DNA of 64,000 nt, from positions 1,116,001 through 1,180,000 of the forward strand of contig NZ_QEWR01000002.1 of the NCBI RefSeq assembly GCF_003121925.1, given 5' to 3'. The translations under genes and the position numbers were made by a program. The DNA is from Ignatzschineria indica (GTDB lineage Bacteria; Pseudomonadota; Gammaproteobacteria; Cardiobacteriales; Wohlfahrtiimonadaceae). The notes below the pieces were generated by a model, which did no database searches, was not told the DNA's origin, and saw only the letters and a list, made by a program, of their open reading frames with translations. Numbering within the stretch: the first letter of the stretch is position 1; every line of letters begins with the position of its first letter. Positions 27,536-38,117 of the stretch are shown here, one piece after another.

Positions 27536-28468
27536 ATGAAAAAGATCGGTCTTATTGTCGGAAAATTCTACCCACTTCATCAAGGTCATATCAGTATGAT
27601 TCTCTCTGCTAAGTTGATGGTGGATCAGCTTCACATCTTTGTCTGTAGCGAAACTGATCGGGATGAAGCCCTATATCAAGCAAGTGCTTTTACAACAGCG
27701 CCGACTATTGAAGATCGCCTCAACTGGGCAAAAGATTGCCTTAAAGATATTCCCGGAATCTTTCTATATGATTTTAATGAGGATGGTATTCCCTCCTACC
27801 CCAATGGCTGGGAAGCTTGGAGCGACCGACTTAAATCTCATCTAAAAAAACTCAATATCAAGCCCACCTTAATCTTTAGTAGTGAGCCTCAAGATAAGAT
27901 ACATTATGAGGCGCTCTTTCAGCTTCCGGTAATATTAATCGACCCTCCTCGAGATCTTTGCCCTATTTCGGCAACAGCCATTCGAGAGAATCCTATCGAA
28001 AATTGGCACTTTATCCCGACCGTTATTCGCCCTTTCTTTCAACAACGAATTCTAATTGAAAAAGAGGCTCCCTTAACGCCCTCTATTGTGACACTCTTTG
28101 AGATGGTTGAACCCCTTGATGCTGCTCAATGTTGGTCAAAGATCCAATTTATAGAGATAGAGATTCAGAAGATCCCAACAATATTAAAACAAGCACAAAA
28201 GGAGCGGCAATCGATCTCTTTAACCATTGGCTCGCAAGCTTTTATCACAGAGGTCAAAGAGCATTCTACTCACTACTTCAATGCGCCCATCACTTCTTAC
28301 ATCTTCTCTTCCCCAACAACTTCAAGCGAATCGGCAATGAGTACTCATATCTCTTCAATAACGCGAGAACAATTTAGAGAAGTTTGTCAATTTATCAATC
28401 ATTTTATCAATACACCACAAATCCCCAATAAGGTGCCAAAACCTAAATTAGATATGGTGCAAGAATAG
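27536..28468 (+). CDS. NadR-like nicotinamide-nucleotide adenylyltransferase with unrecognised C-terminus
   Basis: The first 170 of 310 residues align with the NMN adenylyltransferase domain of NadR: GKFYPLHQGH (9-18), ETDRDEALY, RLNWAKDCL, PNGWEAWSDRLKSHL, SSEPQD and the ISATAIRENP motif (about 144-152). NadR normally continues with a nicotinamide riboside kinase domain beginning with a GGESSGKST-like P-loop. Here the sequence after RPFFQQR has no P-loop and no similarity that I recognise. No N-terminal helix-turn-helix is present either, since the ORF begins directly at the nucleotidyltransferase fold. It may be a plain NMNAT with a divergent tail, or a decayed NadR. Confidence 0.8.
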   Translation: MKKIGLIVGKFYPLHQGHISMILSAKLMVDQLHIFVCSETDRDEALYQASAFTTAPTIEDRLNWAKDCLKDIPGIFLYDFNEDGIPSYPNGWEAWSDRLKSHLKKLNIKPTLIFSSEPQDKIHYEALFQLPVILIDPPRDLCPISATAIRENPIENWHFIPTVIRPFFQQRILIEKEAPLTPSIVTLFEMVEPLDAAQCWSKIQFIEIEIQKIPTILKQAQKERQSISLTIGSQAFITEVKEHSTHYFNAPITSYIFSSPTTSSESAMSTHISSITREQFREVCQFINHFINTPQIPNKVPKPKLDMVQE

Positions 28469-28699
28469 TTTCAACTAATACTTGATTCCTCAATCTTGCT
28501 AAGGCATTCTGTAATCTTAGTTTCTTTTTAAAGTCAAACTAAAAAATCAAACTAAACTTAAAAGGGGGATCCTAATAGGAAGTTGGATCAATGCAAAAAA
28601 CATCTTCCTAAATGATCAATTACGCTTTAGATAGCTTTATGATGATAGATAATCTCTATCTCTTCTACCGAATCTAATAAGAACAAAGGTTACACACTC

Positions 28700-30211
28700 A
28701 TGAACTCATTAATCCGGGATATTTTATCGGCCCGTGTCTACGATGTTGCAAAAAATACGCAATTAGACCATCTCTACCTACTCAGCCAACAATTAAAATG
28801 TAATATTTGGCTTAAAAGAGAAGATCTACAACCGATCTTCTCCTTCAAAATTAGAGGTGCATTTAATCGAATTTTCCAACTGAGTGATGAAGAGAAAGCA
28901 AAAGGAGTTGTCTGTGCCTCTGCCGGCAATCATGCTCAAGGAGTTGCGCTCAGTGGCCTCCACCTCAAGCTTGATACGACCATTGTAATGCCAACCTCAG
29001 CACCTCTTCTTAAGGTGAATGCATGTCGTGAAATGGGCGCAAATGTAATTCTCCATGGCAATAACTTTGATGAGGCCTATGCACACGCCCTCCATCTTTC
29101 AGAAATCGAGGGGAAGAGCTTTATTCATCCTTTCGATGATCTTGCCGTGATCTCAGGACAAGGGACAATCGGTAAAGAGATGCTCGATCAAAAACCGGAC
29201 CTCGATGCGATCTTTATCCCGGTTGGTGGTGGCGGGCTAATCGCCGGCGTTGCTGCTTATGTCAAATTTATCGCACCTAATTGTAAAATTATTGGGGTCG
29301 AGCCTGAAGAATCTGCTTCAATGAAAGTCTCTTTAGAATCTGGAGAGCGAGTCAATCTTCCGCAGGTAGGGACATTTGCCGATGGCACTGCTGTCAAACT
29401 AGTCGGAGAAAAGACTTTCGAGCTGTGTCAGAAATATGTCGATGAGATTATCACAGTCTCAACTGATGAACTCTGTGCCGCTATGAAAGATATCTTTAAC
29501 AATACACGCGCCCTAAGCGAGCCTTCTGGAGCCCTCAGTGTTGCCGGCATTAAAAAGTATCTTCAAGCCAATCCCCACTCTGGATTTAAAAATGTTGCCG
29601 GCATTTTAAGTGGCGCGAATATCAATTTTGATCGATTACGATATGTTGCCGAGAGAGCAGAGTTAGGGGAAAGAAATGAGGCGCTCATTGCTGTCAAAAT
29701 TCCTGAATCGCCCGGCAGTTTTCAAAACTTTATCAACCTTATTGGCAAACGAAGCATCACTGAATTCAATTACCGCTATGGAAATCCCTCAGAAGCGGTG
29801 ATCTTTGTAGGCTTACAACTGAGCCGTGGCGATGAAGAGAAACAGCAGATTTTAGAAAGACTTCAGAGCCATCAGTTAGATGTGGTCGATCTGAGTGATA
29901 ATGAGATGGCAAAACTCCATATTCGCCATATGGTTGGTGGAAAAGCAGATGCAGAGAATGAGCGACTCTTCCGCTTTGAGTTTCCTGAAAGACCCGGAGC
30001 TCTTTTACAATTTTTATCAATGCTTGCGGGACGATGGAATATTAGTCTTTTCCACTATCGCAATCATGGTTCAGATTATGGTCGCGTTCTTATCGGCATG
30101 CAGGTGCCTGAAAAAGATCTTCAAGATGGCTCCTTCCAATCATTCCTCGATGAATTAGGCTATCAATTTGAAGATGAGAATGAAAACCCTGCCTTCAAGC
30201 TTTTTCTATAA
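28700..30211 (+). CDS. ilvA: threonine dehydratase, biosynthetic
   Basis: PLP enzyme converting threonine to 2-oxobutanoate, the first step of isoleucine synthesis. The 503 residues match E. coli IlvA (514). The PLP lysine is in SFKIRGAFN (about residue 54), followed by CASAGNHAQGVAL and the phosphate-binding GGGGLIAGVA. Two C-terminal ACT-like regulatory domains (about 327-405 and 420-503) point to isoleucine feedback control. It stands alone, without ilvD or ilvE next to it, and ends at a strong terminator. The 231-bp leader shows no leader peptide that I could recognise. Confidence 0.96.
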   Translation: MNSLIRDILSARVYDVAKNTQLDHLYLLSQQLKCNIWLKREDLQPIFSFKIRGAFNRIFQLSDEEKAKGVVCASAGNHAQGVALSGLHLKLDTTIVMPTSAPLLKVNACREMGANVILHGNNFDEAYAHALHLSEIEGKSFIHPFDDLAVISGQGTIGKEMLDQKPDLDAIFIPVGGGGLIAGVAAYVKFIAPNCKIIGVEPEESASMKVSLESGERVNLPQVGTFADGTAVKLVGEKTFELCQKYVDEIITVSTDELCAAMKDIFNNTRALSEPSGALSVAGIKKYLQANPHSGFKNVAGILSGANINFDRLRYVAERAELGERNEALIAVKIPESPGSFQNFINLIGKRSITEFNYRYGNPSEAVIFVGLQLSRGDEEKQQILERLQSHQLDVVDLSDNEMAKLHIRHMVGGKADAENERLFRFEFPERPGALLQFLSMLAGRWNISLFHYRNHGSDYGRVLIGMQVPEKDLQDGSFQSFLDELGYQFEDENENPAFKLFL

Positions 30212-30291
30212 ATGGCAGTAAAGATAATTAACTACGATAGTTAATGACCATAATGAAGTGCGCTGTGATAACGAATCGAGCTTCACTCAAT

Positions 30292-30340
30292 AAAAAACCG
30301 AAATCATTAGGAATGACAGCTCCAAAATGATTTCGGTTTT
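30292..30340. terminator. bidirectional intrinsic terminator between ilvA and ispH
   Basis: AAAACCGAAATCATT pairs with AATGATTTCGGTTTT, 17 nt apart, giving a long stem with A- and T-rich flanks in both directions between convergent genes. Confidence 0.92.
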
Positions 30341-30391
30341 ATGCTATTTAATATATATAACCGAATACTTATAACCGTTCTTTGGTTACAA

Positions 30392-30436
30392 CTATTACAA
30401 CTATTGCTACTATTGCTACTATTGCTACTATTACAA
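30392..30436. repeat. five consecutive 9-mers
   Basis: CTATTACAA, CTATTGCTA three times, CTATTACAA: five in-phase 9-mers just downstream of the ispH stop. On the minus strand they would encode Asn-Ser repeats in a 72-codon reading frame, but that frame has no other support as a gene. Confidence 0.85.
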
Positions 30437-30457
30437 TTACTACACTCTACTTTAGCA

Positions 30458-31423
30458 TCAAGCCTTTGACTCATCCTCAGAAGGACGAAGAAGACGAGGT
30501 AGCGGGAAAACGATATTCTCCTCAATTCCCGGCATATTTCCTACTAATTGATAATCTCGCTTCTCTTGCAAAAAGGTAATCACCTCTTGCACTAAGATAT
30601 CGGGCGCTGAGGCTCCAGCAGTAACACCTATATTGAGATGCCCATCTAACCAATCGAGATCAATATCTGTTGCTCTGTCGATCAGATAGCTTGTAGCACC
30701 CTCTTTTTCCGCAAGCTCCCGCAGGCGATTAGAGTTAGAACTATTCTTAGAACCAACAACAAGAATCAAAGTACAATTCTCTGCTAAAGTTTTGACCGCA
30801 TCTTGACGATTTTGAGTTGCGTAACAGATATCACTCTTTTTAGGACCTTGAATCTCCGGAAAACGTTCCCGCAAACGATCAATAATTTGTGACGTGTCAT
30901 CTAAAGAGAGCGTTGTCTGCGTTACATAAGCAATCTTTGAAGGATCTTTAACGGTTAACTGATCCGCATCTTCTAGATCTTCGATAAGATGGATCTCCCC
31001 ACCATATCGAGAATCAAACTGCCCCATTGTCCCAATCACCTCAGGATGTCCAGCATGACCTATTAATACAGTATCCATTGCATCTTTCGCAAAACGAGAT
31101 ACCTCTAAATGTACCTTCGTCACGAGAGGACAAGTTGCATCAAACACCTCAAGTCCGCGCTCTTTAGCATTATCTTGTACAGCTTTTGAAACGCCATGGG
31201 CAGAAAAAATAACAATCTTTCCATCTGGAACTTCATCAAGCTCATCTACAAAGATCGCACCACGATCTTTCAGGCTATCGACCACATATTTATTGTGAAC
31301 AACCTCATGACGAACATAGATGGGAGCGCCAAAAAGATCGAGCGCTCGCTCAACAATGCTAATGGCACGATCCACACCCGCGCAAAACCCGCGGGGATTG
31401 GCTAAAAATATCTTCTTAGTCAT
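30458..31423 (-). CDS. ispH: 4-hydroxy-3-methylbut-2-enyl diphosphate reductase
   Basis: Last step of the MEP isoprenoid pathway, giving IPP and DMAPP with a 4Fe-4S cluster. The 321 residues match the family (316 in E. coli). The three cluster cysteines are in [12 protein letters not shown] (Cys14), DATCPLV and [10 protein letters not shown]. Other signatures are [20 protein letters not shown] and SSNSNRL. Its first 8 bases overlap the end of the carbonic anhydrase gene, so the two are probably translated together. LspA and IleS, encoded just upstream, are also frequent ispH neighbours in gammaproteobacteria. Confidence 0.97.
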   Translation of the reverse strand: MTKKIFLANPRGFCAGVDRAISIVERALDLFGAPIYVRHEVVHNKYVVDSLKDRGAIFVDELDEVPDGKIVIFSAHGVSKAVQDNAKERGLEVFDATCPLVTKVHLEVSRFAKDAMDTVLIGHAGHPEVIGTMGQFDSRYGGEIHLIEDLEDADQLTVKDPSKIAYVTQTTLSLDDTSQIIDRLRERFPEIQGPKKSDICYATQNRQDAVKTLAENCTLILVVGSKNSSNSNRLRELAEKEGATSYLIDRATDIDLDWLDGHLNIGVTAGASAPDILVQEVITFLQEKRDYQLVGNMPGIEENIVFPLPRLLRPSEDESKA

Positions 31424-32072
31424 TATTCTCTTCTACTAAATTACTATTATTTGCAGTATTACTCGCTGCACCACTAGGTGTTTCAAGTAGATTAACATTC
31501 TCGACATAACCATTAACAACGGTATGCAATTTTCCTGTTGTGGGGTGAATCACTAAACCATGAACCACAACTCGCCCCGGCATTAAAGGATGATTGCGAA
31601 TCTGATCGACCGTATAGCGAACGCTATCGCCAACATTATCAAACCCTCGCAACCAACCATCAAGATCAATACCGGCATTTCTCAATGTTGTAATTGTTCC
31701 ATCTGTGATACCAAATTTACGGGCTTTACCAAGAAGATGTTCTGGATCAAATCCCCGCATACCACAGTCAGTATGGCCAACCACCATAATCTCTTTAACA
31801 TTAAACTCAAGTGCCGCCACTAAAAGACTGCGCATAACTGCACCCCAGGGATGGCTAATTAGCGCACCGGCATTCTTAATAATCTTAGCATCCCCATTAC
31901 GAATTCCCATTGCCTTAGGAAGAAGCTCCACAATTCGCGCATCCATACAGGTTAAAATTGCAATCTCTTTGTTGGGATACTTATCAGTACAGAGATGATC
32001 GTACTCTTTCGAGTCAACAAACTCACGGTTATGTTCTAAGATCTTCTCTAGTGTTGATTTATCATCTGCCAT
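31416..32072 (-). CDS. beta-class carbonic anhydrase
   Basis: Zinc enzyme interconverting CO2 and bicarbonate. The 218 residues include the zinc ligands in ILTCMDARI (Cys, with the Asp-Arg dyad) and VVGHTDCGM (His, Cys), and the segment [10 protein letters not shown]. The order and spacing fit the small beta-class group (Can-like but shorter in the middle). The C-terminal 20 residues are Asn- and Ser-rich and probably disordered. It overlaps ispH by 8 bases. A large inverted repeat lies between it and lspA. Confidence 0.88.
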   Translation of the reverse strand: MADDKSTLEKILEHNREFVDSKEYDHLCTDKYPNKEIAILTCMDARIVELLPKAMGIRNGDAKIIKNAGALISHPWGAVMRSLLVAALEFNVKEIMVVGHTDCGMRGFDPEHLLGKARKFGITDGTITTLRNAGIDLDGWLRGFDNVGDSVRYTVDQIRNHPLMPGRVVVHGLVIHPTTGKLHTVVNGYVENVNLLETPSGAASNTANNSNLVEENND

Positions 32073-32158
32073 AGTTTTATCCTATCTACTAGCACCTTAA
32101 CAGACCGCACTCACAAAGGAGTTGCGGCAATACACTTCACTTCTTACTTCATCTATTA

Positions 32159-32229
32159 AGTGTCACACCCATCCAATCTCATTCACCACCACTTATTAGA
32201 GATGATGAATGACTGTTATGGGTGACACT
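32159..32229. other. 71-bp interrupted inverted repeat between lspA and the carbonic anhydrase gene
   Basis: AGTGTCAC-CCAT at the left pairs with ATGGGTGACACT at the right (the left arm carries two extra bases). An inner pair, CATTCA/TGAATG, nests inside it. There is no T-tract, so it is not a classical terminator. Confidence 0.6.
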
Positions 32230-32240
32230 ACTTTCAAGAA

Positions 32241-32762
32241 TCAACGAATTGACTCATCCTCACGTTGCCGTCGCTTCTCCGTTAATGAGGAGAGAAGGAT
32301 AAAGGCAACTCCTGTAGTAACAAAGATATCTGCGACATTAAAGATGGGGAAGTGCCAATCATTAAAGTAAACATGAATAAAATCGACCACATGCCCCAAA
32401 ACTACCCGATCAATAAGATTACCAATTGCGCCCACTAATACAGCAGCTAAGCCAAATCTTAAAAGCTTTTCCGAAGATGAGGTACGCTTGATCCAAAAAA
32501 AGAGAATCAGAGAGATCACTACGGTAATAGCAACAAAAAACCATCTCTGCCAGCCGCCCTGATCTGCTAAAAAACTAAAAGCTGATCCAGGGTTATAGAC
32601 TAATGTCCAACTGAGCCCCTTAAAGACGGGGATACTCTCCCCGTACAATAAGAGATGTTCCGCTGCATATTTTGTACCGAAGTCGAGTAGGACTCCGATA
32701 ACCACAAAGATCATCCAGAAGTAGATATTAACTGGCTTCTCTTGATGAGCAGCTTTATGCAT
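32241..32762 (-). CDS. lspA: lipoprotein signal peptidase II
   Basis: Inner-membrane aspartyl protease that removes the signal peptide from prolipoproteins. The 173 residues from the ATG at 32762 match the family (164 in E. coli). The two catalytic Asp residues lie in [16 protein letters not shown] and [11 protein letters not shown], and four membrane helices are visible. The frame is open upstream inside ileS, but the ATG at 32762 overlaps the ileS stop by 8 bases, a normal coupling, and gives the family N-terminus. One substrate would be the PqiC-like lipoprotein encoded in this window. Confidence 0.95.
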   Translation of the reverse strand: MHKAAHQEKPVNIYFWMIFVVIGVLLDFGTKYAAEHLLLYGESIPVFKGLSWTLVYNPGSAFSFLADQGGWQRWFFVAITVVISLILFFWIKRTSSSEKLLRFGLAAVLVGAIGNLIDRVVLGHVVDFIHVYFNDWHFPIFNVADIFVTTGVAFILLSSLTEKRRQREDESIR

Positions 32763-35622
32763 AGTGACGATCTTCCCCTTCCGGTGATAGATTCTCAATA
32801 CAGCGATCACAAAGAAGCGGATGTTCGTTATTTTTACCCACCTCTTCACGATGATGCCAACATCTTACACACTTCTGATAATCATCCCCTAATACTTCAA
32901 CATCTACTGCAAAGCTTTCACCCTCTAAAGAATGCTCTTCGAGCGATTCAGGCGCTTCAGAAAGAGGTTTAACATCAGCATATGAAGAGAGAAGAACAAA
33001 GCGCAACTCATCTTCAAGACGTGCGATATCTGCCGCTAATGCATCACTTGCATAGATTGTAATCTTTGTCTGTAATGAAGAACCTACTCTGCCTTCAGAT
33101 CGTAATCCTTCGATCACTTTCGAAGCTTCTCCACGAATAGCTAATAGACGGTTCCAATATGCTGTATTGAATGGGTCTGATTCAGATAGTGGCATCAATC
33201 CATCATAGAATTCCGTTAAGAAGACAGACTCTAAACGCTCATTACCACGATCACGCATCGCTAACCAAACCTCTTCTGCAGTAAAGGTAAGGATCGGTGC
33301 CATCCAGCGAACTAGAGCTTCTAACACATGATAGAGCGCAGTTTGTGCTGAACGTCTCGCAATAGATTCTTTAGCTGCGGTATATTGACGATCTTTAATG
33401 ATATCGAGATAGAAACTTCCTAAATCGATTGAGCAGAAGTATTGTAATTTTTGATAGACATTATGGAAGGAGTAATCAAGATATGCTTCCTTAATCTCCT
33501 CTTGGATCTCTAAGGCTCTTGCAACAATCCAACGATCAAGAGGAAGCATCTCATCAAAGCTTAAACCATTCTTCTCAAGATCAAACTCATTAGTATTCGC
33601 TAAAAGGAAACGAACGGTATTACGAATACGGCGATAAGTTTCTGAAGTTCTCTTTAAGATCTCATCTGATACCGGAATTTCTCCACGATAATCTGTTGAG
33701 GAGACCCAAAGACGAAGAACATCTGCGCCCATTTTATCGATCACATCAGCTGGCTCAACACCATTACCTAAAGACTTAGACATCTTACGGCCTTTCGCAT
33801 CTACCGTAAATCCATGGGTCAATAGTGCTCGATAAGGGGCAACACCATTAATTGCAACAGAGGTGATAATTGAAGAGTTAAACCAACCACGATGCTGATC
33901 CGATCCTTCGAGATAGAGATCTGCCGGATAGCTCAATTCAGGTCGACGTGCTAAAACACTAAAATGTGTTGTTCCAGAGTCAAACCAGACATCCAATGTA
34001 TCTCTATTTTTCTGGTAGAGCGCCGCCTCTTCTGCAGGGAGATAATCTTCTACTTCTGCACTAAACCAAGCCTCTAATCCATCTTTACGAATTCTTGTCG
34101 CAACCTCTTCCATCAAGCGATCAGTCTCAGGATGTAACTCCCCTGTCTCTTTATGTAGGAAGAAAGGAATAGGAACACCCCAATAGCGTTGACGTGAAAT
34201 ACACCAATCGCCACGGCCTTCGATCATGCCATAAAGACGCTCTCTACCCCATGTCGGGATAAATTGCACTTGATCAATTTCATCAAGAACCTCTTGACGC
34301 AATCCCTGCTTATCCATGCTGATAAACCATTGAGGCGTTGCACGATAGATTGTAGGTGTTTTATGGCGCCAACAATGAGCATAGCTGTGGGTAATCTTAC
34401 CGCTATGGATTAAGATTCCTTTATCTGTTAAGTATTGAATCATTTCAGGCTCAATACCACGAATATTTTTACCGCCAAAATAGGGAACTGTTGCAATATA
34501 AGTACCATCACCTAATACAGGATTTTCAAATTCGATCCCATACTCAAGAGCAACAGCATAGTCCTCCTCACCATGAGCTGGGGCAGTATGAACAAATCCT
34601 GTCCCTGCATCTAATGTAACGTGATCTCCTAAAATCAATGGTACATTGCGATCCGCTTCAATAGGATGCTTCACCATCAAATTCTCTAAAACCGCGCCTT
34701 CAAATTCTGCAATTATCGGTAATTGGCAACCCCAACTCTTCTCAAGCTCTTCCACAAGATCTTTTGCCACAAGAAGTTGATCACCAGACTTATCGACTAA
34801 AGCATAGATAAAATCTTTATTCACAGAAACAGCCGCGTTACCAGGTAATGTCCAAGGAGTCGTTGTCCAGATAACAACAGAGACTTCACCCTCTAATGGC
34901 TGACCAATCTTCTCCCCCAATAAGGCAACATCTACCACCGGGAATTTAACATCGATACTATAAGAGACCTTATCTGCATACTCTACTTCCGCTTCAGCCA
35001 AAGATGAGCCGCAATCGAGACACCAGTTAACAGGTCTTGCCCCCTTCTCTAGATGACCTTTTTTAACGATCTCTTTTAATGCCAAAACAATATCAGCTTC
35101 CGCATCTTGATTCATCGTCAAATAAGGTTTCTCTTCATAAGAGAGCACACCTAAACGCTTAAAGCCATCGGCTTGAATTGCAATTTGACTCTTTGCAAAC
35201 TCGCGACACTTAGCCCTAAACTCAGCAGGAGTCAATTTATCGCCCACTTTGCCATAACTCTTCTCAACAACTAATTCAATAGGAAGACCATGACAATCCC
35301 AACCTTGAACATAAGGAGAATCGAAACCTAATTGCCCTCTAGATTTAACAATAATATCTTTTAAGATCTTGTTAACTGCGTGTCCTAAATGGATCGCACC
35401 ATTTGCATAAGGAGGTCCATCATGAAGAATAAATTTCGGCTTTCCTTTGAAGATCTCCCGTTGTTTATGGTAGAGATCGATCTTATCCCAATACTCAATA
35501 AACTCAGGTTCCCGCTTTGGAAGATTCCCTCTCATCGCAAAATCTGTTTCCGGAAGATTTAAGGTATCCCGGTATATATTGTCATTCTTCTCTTCGATTC
35601 TTTTTGCTTTACTCACGTTCAC
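32755..35622 (-). CDS. ileS: isoleucyl-tRNA synthetase
   Basis: Class I synthetase that charges tRNA-Ile and edits valine. The 955 residues carry HLGH (78-81), the editing-domain segment [19 protein letters not shown] (about 620), and a C-terminal zinc site [12 protein letters not shown]...LLCDRC. It is about 17 residues longer than the E. coli enzyme, mainly at the N-terminus ([28 protein letters not shown]). It lies between ribF (3-bp gap) and lspA (8-bp overlap), the ribF-ileS-lspA order seen in most gammaproteobacteria. Confidence 0.98.
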   Translation of the reverse strand: MNVSKAKRIEEKNDNIYRDTLNLPETDFAMRGNLPKREPEFIEYWDKIDLYHKQREIFKGKPKFILHDGPPYANGAIHLGHAVNKILKDIIVKSRGQLGFDSPYVQGWDCHGLPIELVVEKSYGKVGDKLTPAEFRAKCREFAKSQIAIQADGFKRLGVLSYEEKPYLTMNQDAEADIVLALKEIVKKGHLEKGARPVNWCLDCGSSLAEAEVEYADKVSYSIDVKFPVVDVALLGEKIGQPLEGEVSVVIWTTTPWTLPGNAAVSVNKDFIYALVDKSGDQLLVAKDLVEELEKSWGCQLPIIAEFEGAVLENLMVKHPIEADRNVPLILGDHVTLDAGTGFVHTAPAHGEEDYAVALEYGIEFENPVLGDGTYIATVPYFGGKNIRGIEPEMIQYLTDKGILIHSGKITHSYAHCWRHKTPTIYRATPQWFISMDKQGLRQEVLDEIDQVQFIPTWGRERLYGMIEGRGDWCISRQRYWGVPIPFFLHKETGELHPETDRLMEEVATRIRKDGLEAWFSAEVEDYLPAEEAALYQKNRDTLDVWFDSGTTHFSVLARRPELSYPADLYLEGSDQHRGWFNSSIITSVAINGVAPYRALLTHGFTVDAKGRKMSKSLGNGVEPADVIDKMGADVLRLWVSSTDYRGEIPVSDEILKRTSETYRRIRNTVRFLLANTNEFDLEKNGLSFDEMLPLDRWIVARALEIQEEIKEAYLDYSFHNVYQKLQYFCSIDLGSFYLDIIKDRQYTAAKESIARRSAQTALYHVLEALVRWMAPILTFTAEEVWLAMRDRGNERLESVFLTEFYDGLMPLSESDPFNTAYWNRLLAIRGEASKVIEGLRSEGRVGSSLQTKITIYASDALAADIARLEDELRFVLLSSYADVKPLSEAPESLEEHSLEGESFAVDVEVLGDDYQKCVRCWHHREEVGKNNEHPLLCDRCIENLSPEGEDRHYA

Positions 35623-35625
35623 ATC

Positions 35626-36567
35626 CTACTTTTGAAGATTAAAATAATCTCTTGAAGCCTCCGCATCTAATAAGATCTGCGCCTTTAATGCTTCAATACT
35701 TTCAAATCGTTTCTCATCCCTAATTTTAGAGAGAAATCTAACACTAAATGTCTCACCATATAAGTTACGGTTGATATCATGTAAGTGTACTTCTAAATTA
35801 GGTTTTATGCCATCAACTGTAGGTCGATAACCAATATTGGCAACACCTTTCAACTTCTCCTGAGTTCGACAGAGAGTGGCTTCTACATTATACACCCCGG
35901 TAAAGGGAGGCTTAAAGCGTTTTAATGGCAGATTGATCGTCGCTGTCCCGAGCTTTCTAGCGAGCTGATTTCCATAAACGACACGACTCATAATCTGATA
36001 CGGTCGACCTAAATAGAGCTCCGCTTGATTAAAGTTTGAAACTGCCAGAGCCTCACGAACCAAGGTCGAGGAGACACGTACGCCACCAATAAAGTAGTAA
36101 TCTTCTTGAACAACTTCAAAGCCATATTTTTGCCCAGCAGCTGAAAGATCTTCAAAAGATCCTGCCGCTTTCGCACCAAAACGAAAATCAGCACCAATCA
36201 CGATTCCCTTAATATTGAGCTGATCTACTAAAAAATGGTCAATAAAGTGATCTGGAGACTCTTCCCGCAAGCGTTCAGTGAAGGGCAGGATAATCACCTC
36301 ATCAACTAATTGACTCTTTTTAAGGTAAGCTAATTTCTCTTTTAGCGACATAATTCGTGCCGGCGAATTCTCTTTCAAAAAGAACTCATGAGGAAGTGGC
36401 TCAAACGTCACTAATGTTCGCTTTGCATCAGGATTTTTAGCCTGTAGCGCATTCACCTTATGCAATAATTTTTGATGACCTAAATGTATTCCATCAAAAG
36501 CCCCAATCGTAACAATTCGTGGTGCATCCGGAATAACACGAGAGTCTCGATAAAAGAAAAATTTCAT
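35626..36567 (-). CDS. ribF: bifunctional riboflavin kinase/FAD synthetase
   Basis: Converts riboflavin to FMN and then FAD. The 313 residues match the family. The N-terminal nucleotidyltransferase (about 1-180) shows IGAFDGIHLGHQ, VIGADFRFG and SSTLVREAL. The C-terminal kinase (about 185-310) shows TATINLP, GVYNVEA, ANIGYRPTV and LEVHLHD. The usual upstream partner rpsT or murJ is not present; rplQ ends 64 bp upstream with a terminator between them, so ribF-ileS-lspA probably starts its own transcript in the 63-bp gap or inside rplQ. Confidence 0.96.
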   Translation of the reverse strand: MKFFFYRDSRVIPDAPRIVTIGAFDGIHLGHQKLLHKVNALQAKNPDAKRTLVTFEPLPHEFFLKENSPARIMSLKEKLAYLKKSQLVDEVIILPFTERLREESPDHFIDHFLVDQLNIKGIVIGADFRFGAKAAGSFEDLSAAGQKYGFEVVQEDYYFIGGVRVSSTLVREALAVSNFNQAELYLGRPYQIMSRVVYGNQLARKLGTATINLPLKRFKPPFTGVYNVEATLCRTQEKLKGVANIGYRPTVDGIKPNLEVHLHDINRNLYGETFSVRFLSKIRDEKRFESIEALKAQILLDAEASRDYFNLQK

Positions 36568-36584
36568 CTTTTCGACCGTTAAAT

Positions 36585-36613
36585 AAAAAAGCCGGCTATA
36601 AGAATAACCGGCT
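36585..36613 (-). terminator. intrinsic terminator after rplQ
   Basis: Read on the minus strand, AGCCGG pairs with CCGGCT across a 12-nt loop and is followed by TTTTT. It closes the ribosomal alpha operon and separates it from ribF. Confidence 0.88.
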
Positions 36614-36630
36614 AATAAATAATTTATGAT

Positions 36631-37017
36631 TTAGCTGGCATCAGCTTCATTTGCTTTAGCTGGACGCTCAACAAATTCAACATAAGCCATTGGAGCATTA
36701 TCTCCAGGGCGGAAACCACACTTCAAAATACGGAGATAACCACCATTACGATCTTTGAAAAGTGGACCATAAACTTCAAAAAGTTTAGTGACCATTTCAC
36801 GTGATCTTAAGATTGCGAAAGCTTTACGACGGTTAGCTACCGTATCAACTTTAGCAAGTGTAATTAATGGTTCTACTTCACGACGAAGCTCTTTTGCTTT
36901 CGGGAGTGTAGTCTTAATAATTTCATGCTCAAGAATAGATACAGACATATTTTTGAACATTGCTTTTCTATGTGCTGATGTGCGACTAAATGCACGACCT
37001 GCTTTACGATGACGCAT
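36631..37017 (-). CDS. rplQ: 50S ribosomal protein L17
   Basis: Large-subunit protein near the exit tunnel. The 128 residues (127 in E. coli) start [24 protein letters not shown] and include [27 protein letters not shown], both hallmarks. It is the last gene of the alpha operon, 28 bp after rpoA, followed by an intrinsic terminator. Confidence 0.98.
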   Translation of the reverse strand: MRHRKAGRAFSRTSAHRKAMFKNMSVSILEHEIIKTTLPKAKELRREVEPLITLAKVDTVANRRKAFAILRSREMVTKLFEVYGPLFKDRNGGYLRILKCGFRPGDNAPMAYVEFVERPAKANEADAS

Positions 37018-37045
37018 TTTTATACTTCCTATTCAAATAATTAAA

Positions 37046-38050
37046 TTATGCTGGTGGCTTAGAGGTATCTAAGTTAGGCGGTGGCCAATTATCTAAAGTC
37101 ATACCTAAAGATAAACCATATTGCGCCAACACATCTTTAATTTCTGTTAATGATTTTTTACCAAGATTAGGCGTTTTGAGTAACTCTGTTTCTGTTTTCT
37201 GAATCAAATCACCGATGTAATATACACTCTCTGCTTTTAGACAATTCGCAGAACGAACTGTTAACTCTAAATCATCAACAGGTCTTAATAATGTAGGATC
37301 TATCTCAAATGCTGGTTCTTCCTCTACAGGTTCTTCTTCCGGCATTGGTTTAAGATCTACAAAGACATTTAACTGCTCATGAAGGATCGTTGCTGCATTA
37401 CGAATTGCTTGCTCTGGATCTAAAGTTCCATTAGTTTCTAACGCAATAACGAGTCTATCTAAGTCAGTACGCTGTTCAACACGGGCCGTTTCTACACGAT
37501 AACTTACGCGATTTACAGGACTAAATGTCGTATCTAACTTGAAGAGGCCAAGTGAAATAGTAGAACTATCACCCGCTTCGGTTTCACGGTTTGCCGCAGT
37601 ACTATAACCGCGACCACTTTCTACCTTCATGCGCATTTTTAAGGAACCACTCGAAGTAAGGTTCGCAATTACATGTTCAGGATTAACAATTTCAATATTA
37701 TGTGGAACTTCAAGATCTCCTGCTGTTACCACACACGGTCCCTGAATATCTAATGAGATATATGCTTCAGGGGCATCGTGAAGAGTAATAGCAATACCTT
37801 TAAGGTTTTGCAGAAGATCGATAACATCTTCATGCATCCCTGGAATTGCAGAGTACTCTTTTGAAACGCCATCAATTTCACATTCTGTAATCGCTGCACC
37901 TGGCATCGAAGATAGCAGAATACGACGTAATGCATTCCCTAAAGTATGCGCAAAGCCCCTCTCAAGAGGCTCTAGCGATATTTCAGAGAAGTGATTTTCG
38001 TCGGTTTTGATCTCCACTATACGTGGAGTTAACAACTCATTTAAAGCCAT
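37046..38050 (-). CDS. rpoA: DNA-directed RNA polymerase subunit alpha
   Basis: Scaffold subunit of RNA polymerase. The 334 residues comprise the N-terminal dimerisation domain ([20 protein letters not shown]), a linker rich in Glu ([14 protein letters not shown]), and the C-terminal DNA/activator-binding domain ([41 protein letters not shown]). The extension past [11 protein letters not shown] is slightly longer than in E. coli (329 residues). It lies 60 bp after rpsD, with an AT-rich inverted repeat in the gap. Confidence 0.98.
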   Translation of the reverse strand: MALNELLTPRIVEIKTDENHFSEISLEPLERGFAHTLGNALRRILLSSMPGAAITECEIDGVSKEYSAIPGMHEDVIDLLQNLKGIAITLHDAPEAYISLDIQGPCVVTAGDLEVPHNIEIVNPEHVIANLTSSGSLKMRMKVESGRGYSTAANRETEAGDSSTISLGLFKLDTTFSPVNRVSYRVETARVEQRTDLDRLVIALETNGTLDPEQAIRNAATILHEQLNVFVDLKPMPEEEPVEEEPAFEIDPTLLRPVDDLELTVRSANCLKAESVYYIGDLIQKTETELLKTPNLGKKSLTEIKDVLAQYGLSLGMTLDNWPPPNLDTSKPPA

Positions 38051-38071
38051 ATGTACTTACCCGATTGATCT

Positions 38072-38117
38072 AAAATAATAAGAAGGAACGAAAAAATACC
38101 AATATGCTTATTATTTT
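38072..38117. other. 11-bp perfect inverted repeat between rpsD and rpoA
   Basis: AAAATAATAAG and CTTATTATTTT flank a 24-nt loop; the right arm covers the rpsD stop codon. As a minus-strand RNA it would form a weak A-T stem with a U-rich loop, possibly an mRNA processing or decay element that sets the S4-to-alpha ratio. Confidence 0.55.

Noticed and set aside
30307-30525. Minus-strand 72-codon frame with Asn-Ser repeats after ispH
   Set aside because: It is produced by the 9-bp tandem array, overlaps the ispH 3' end in another frame, and lacks a ribosome site or any family resemblance.
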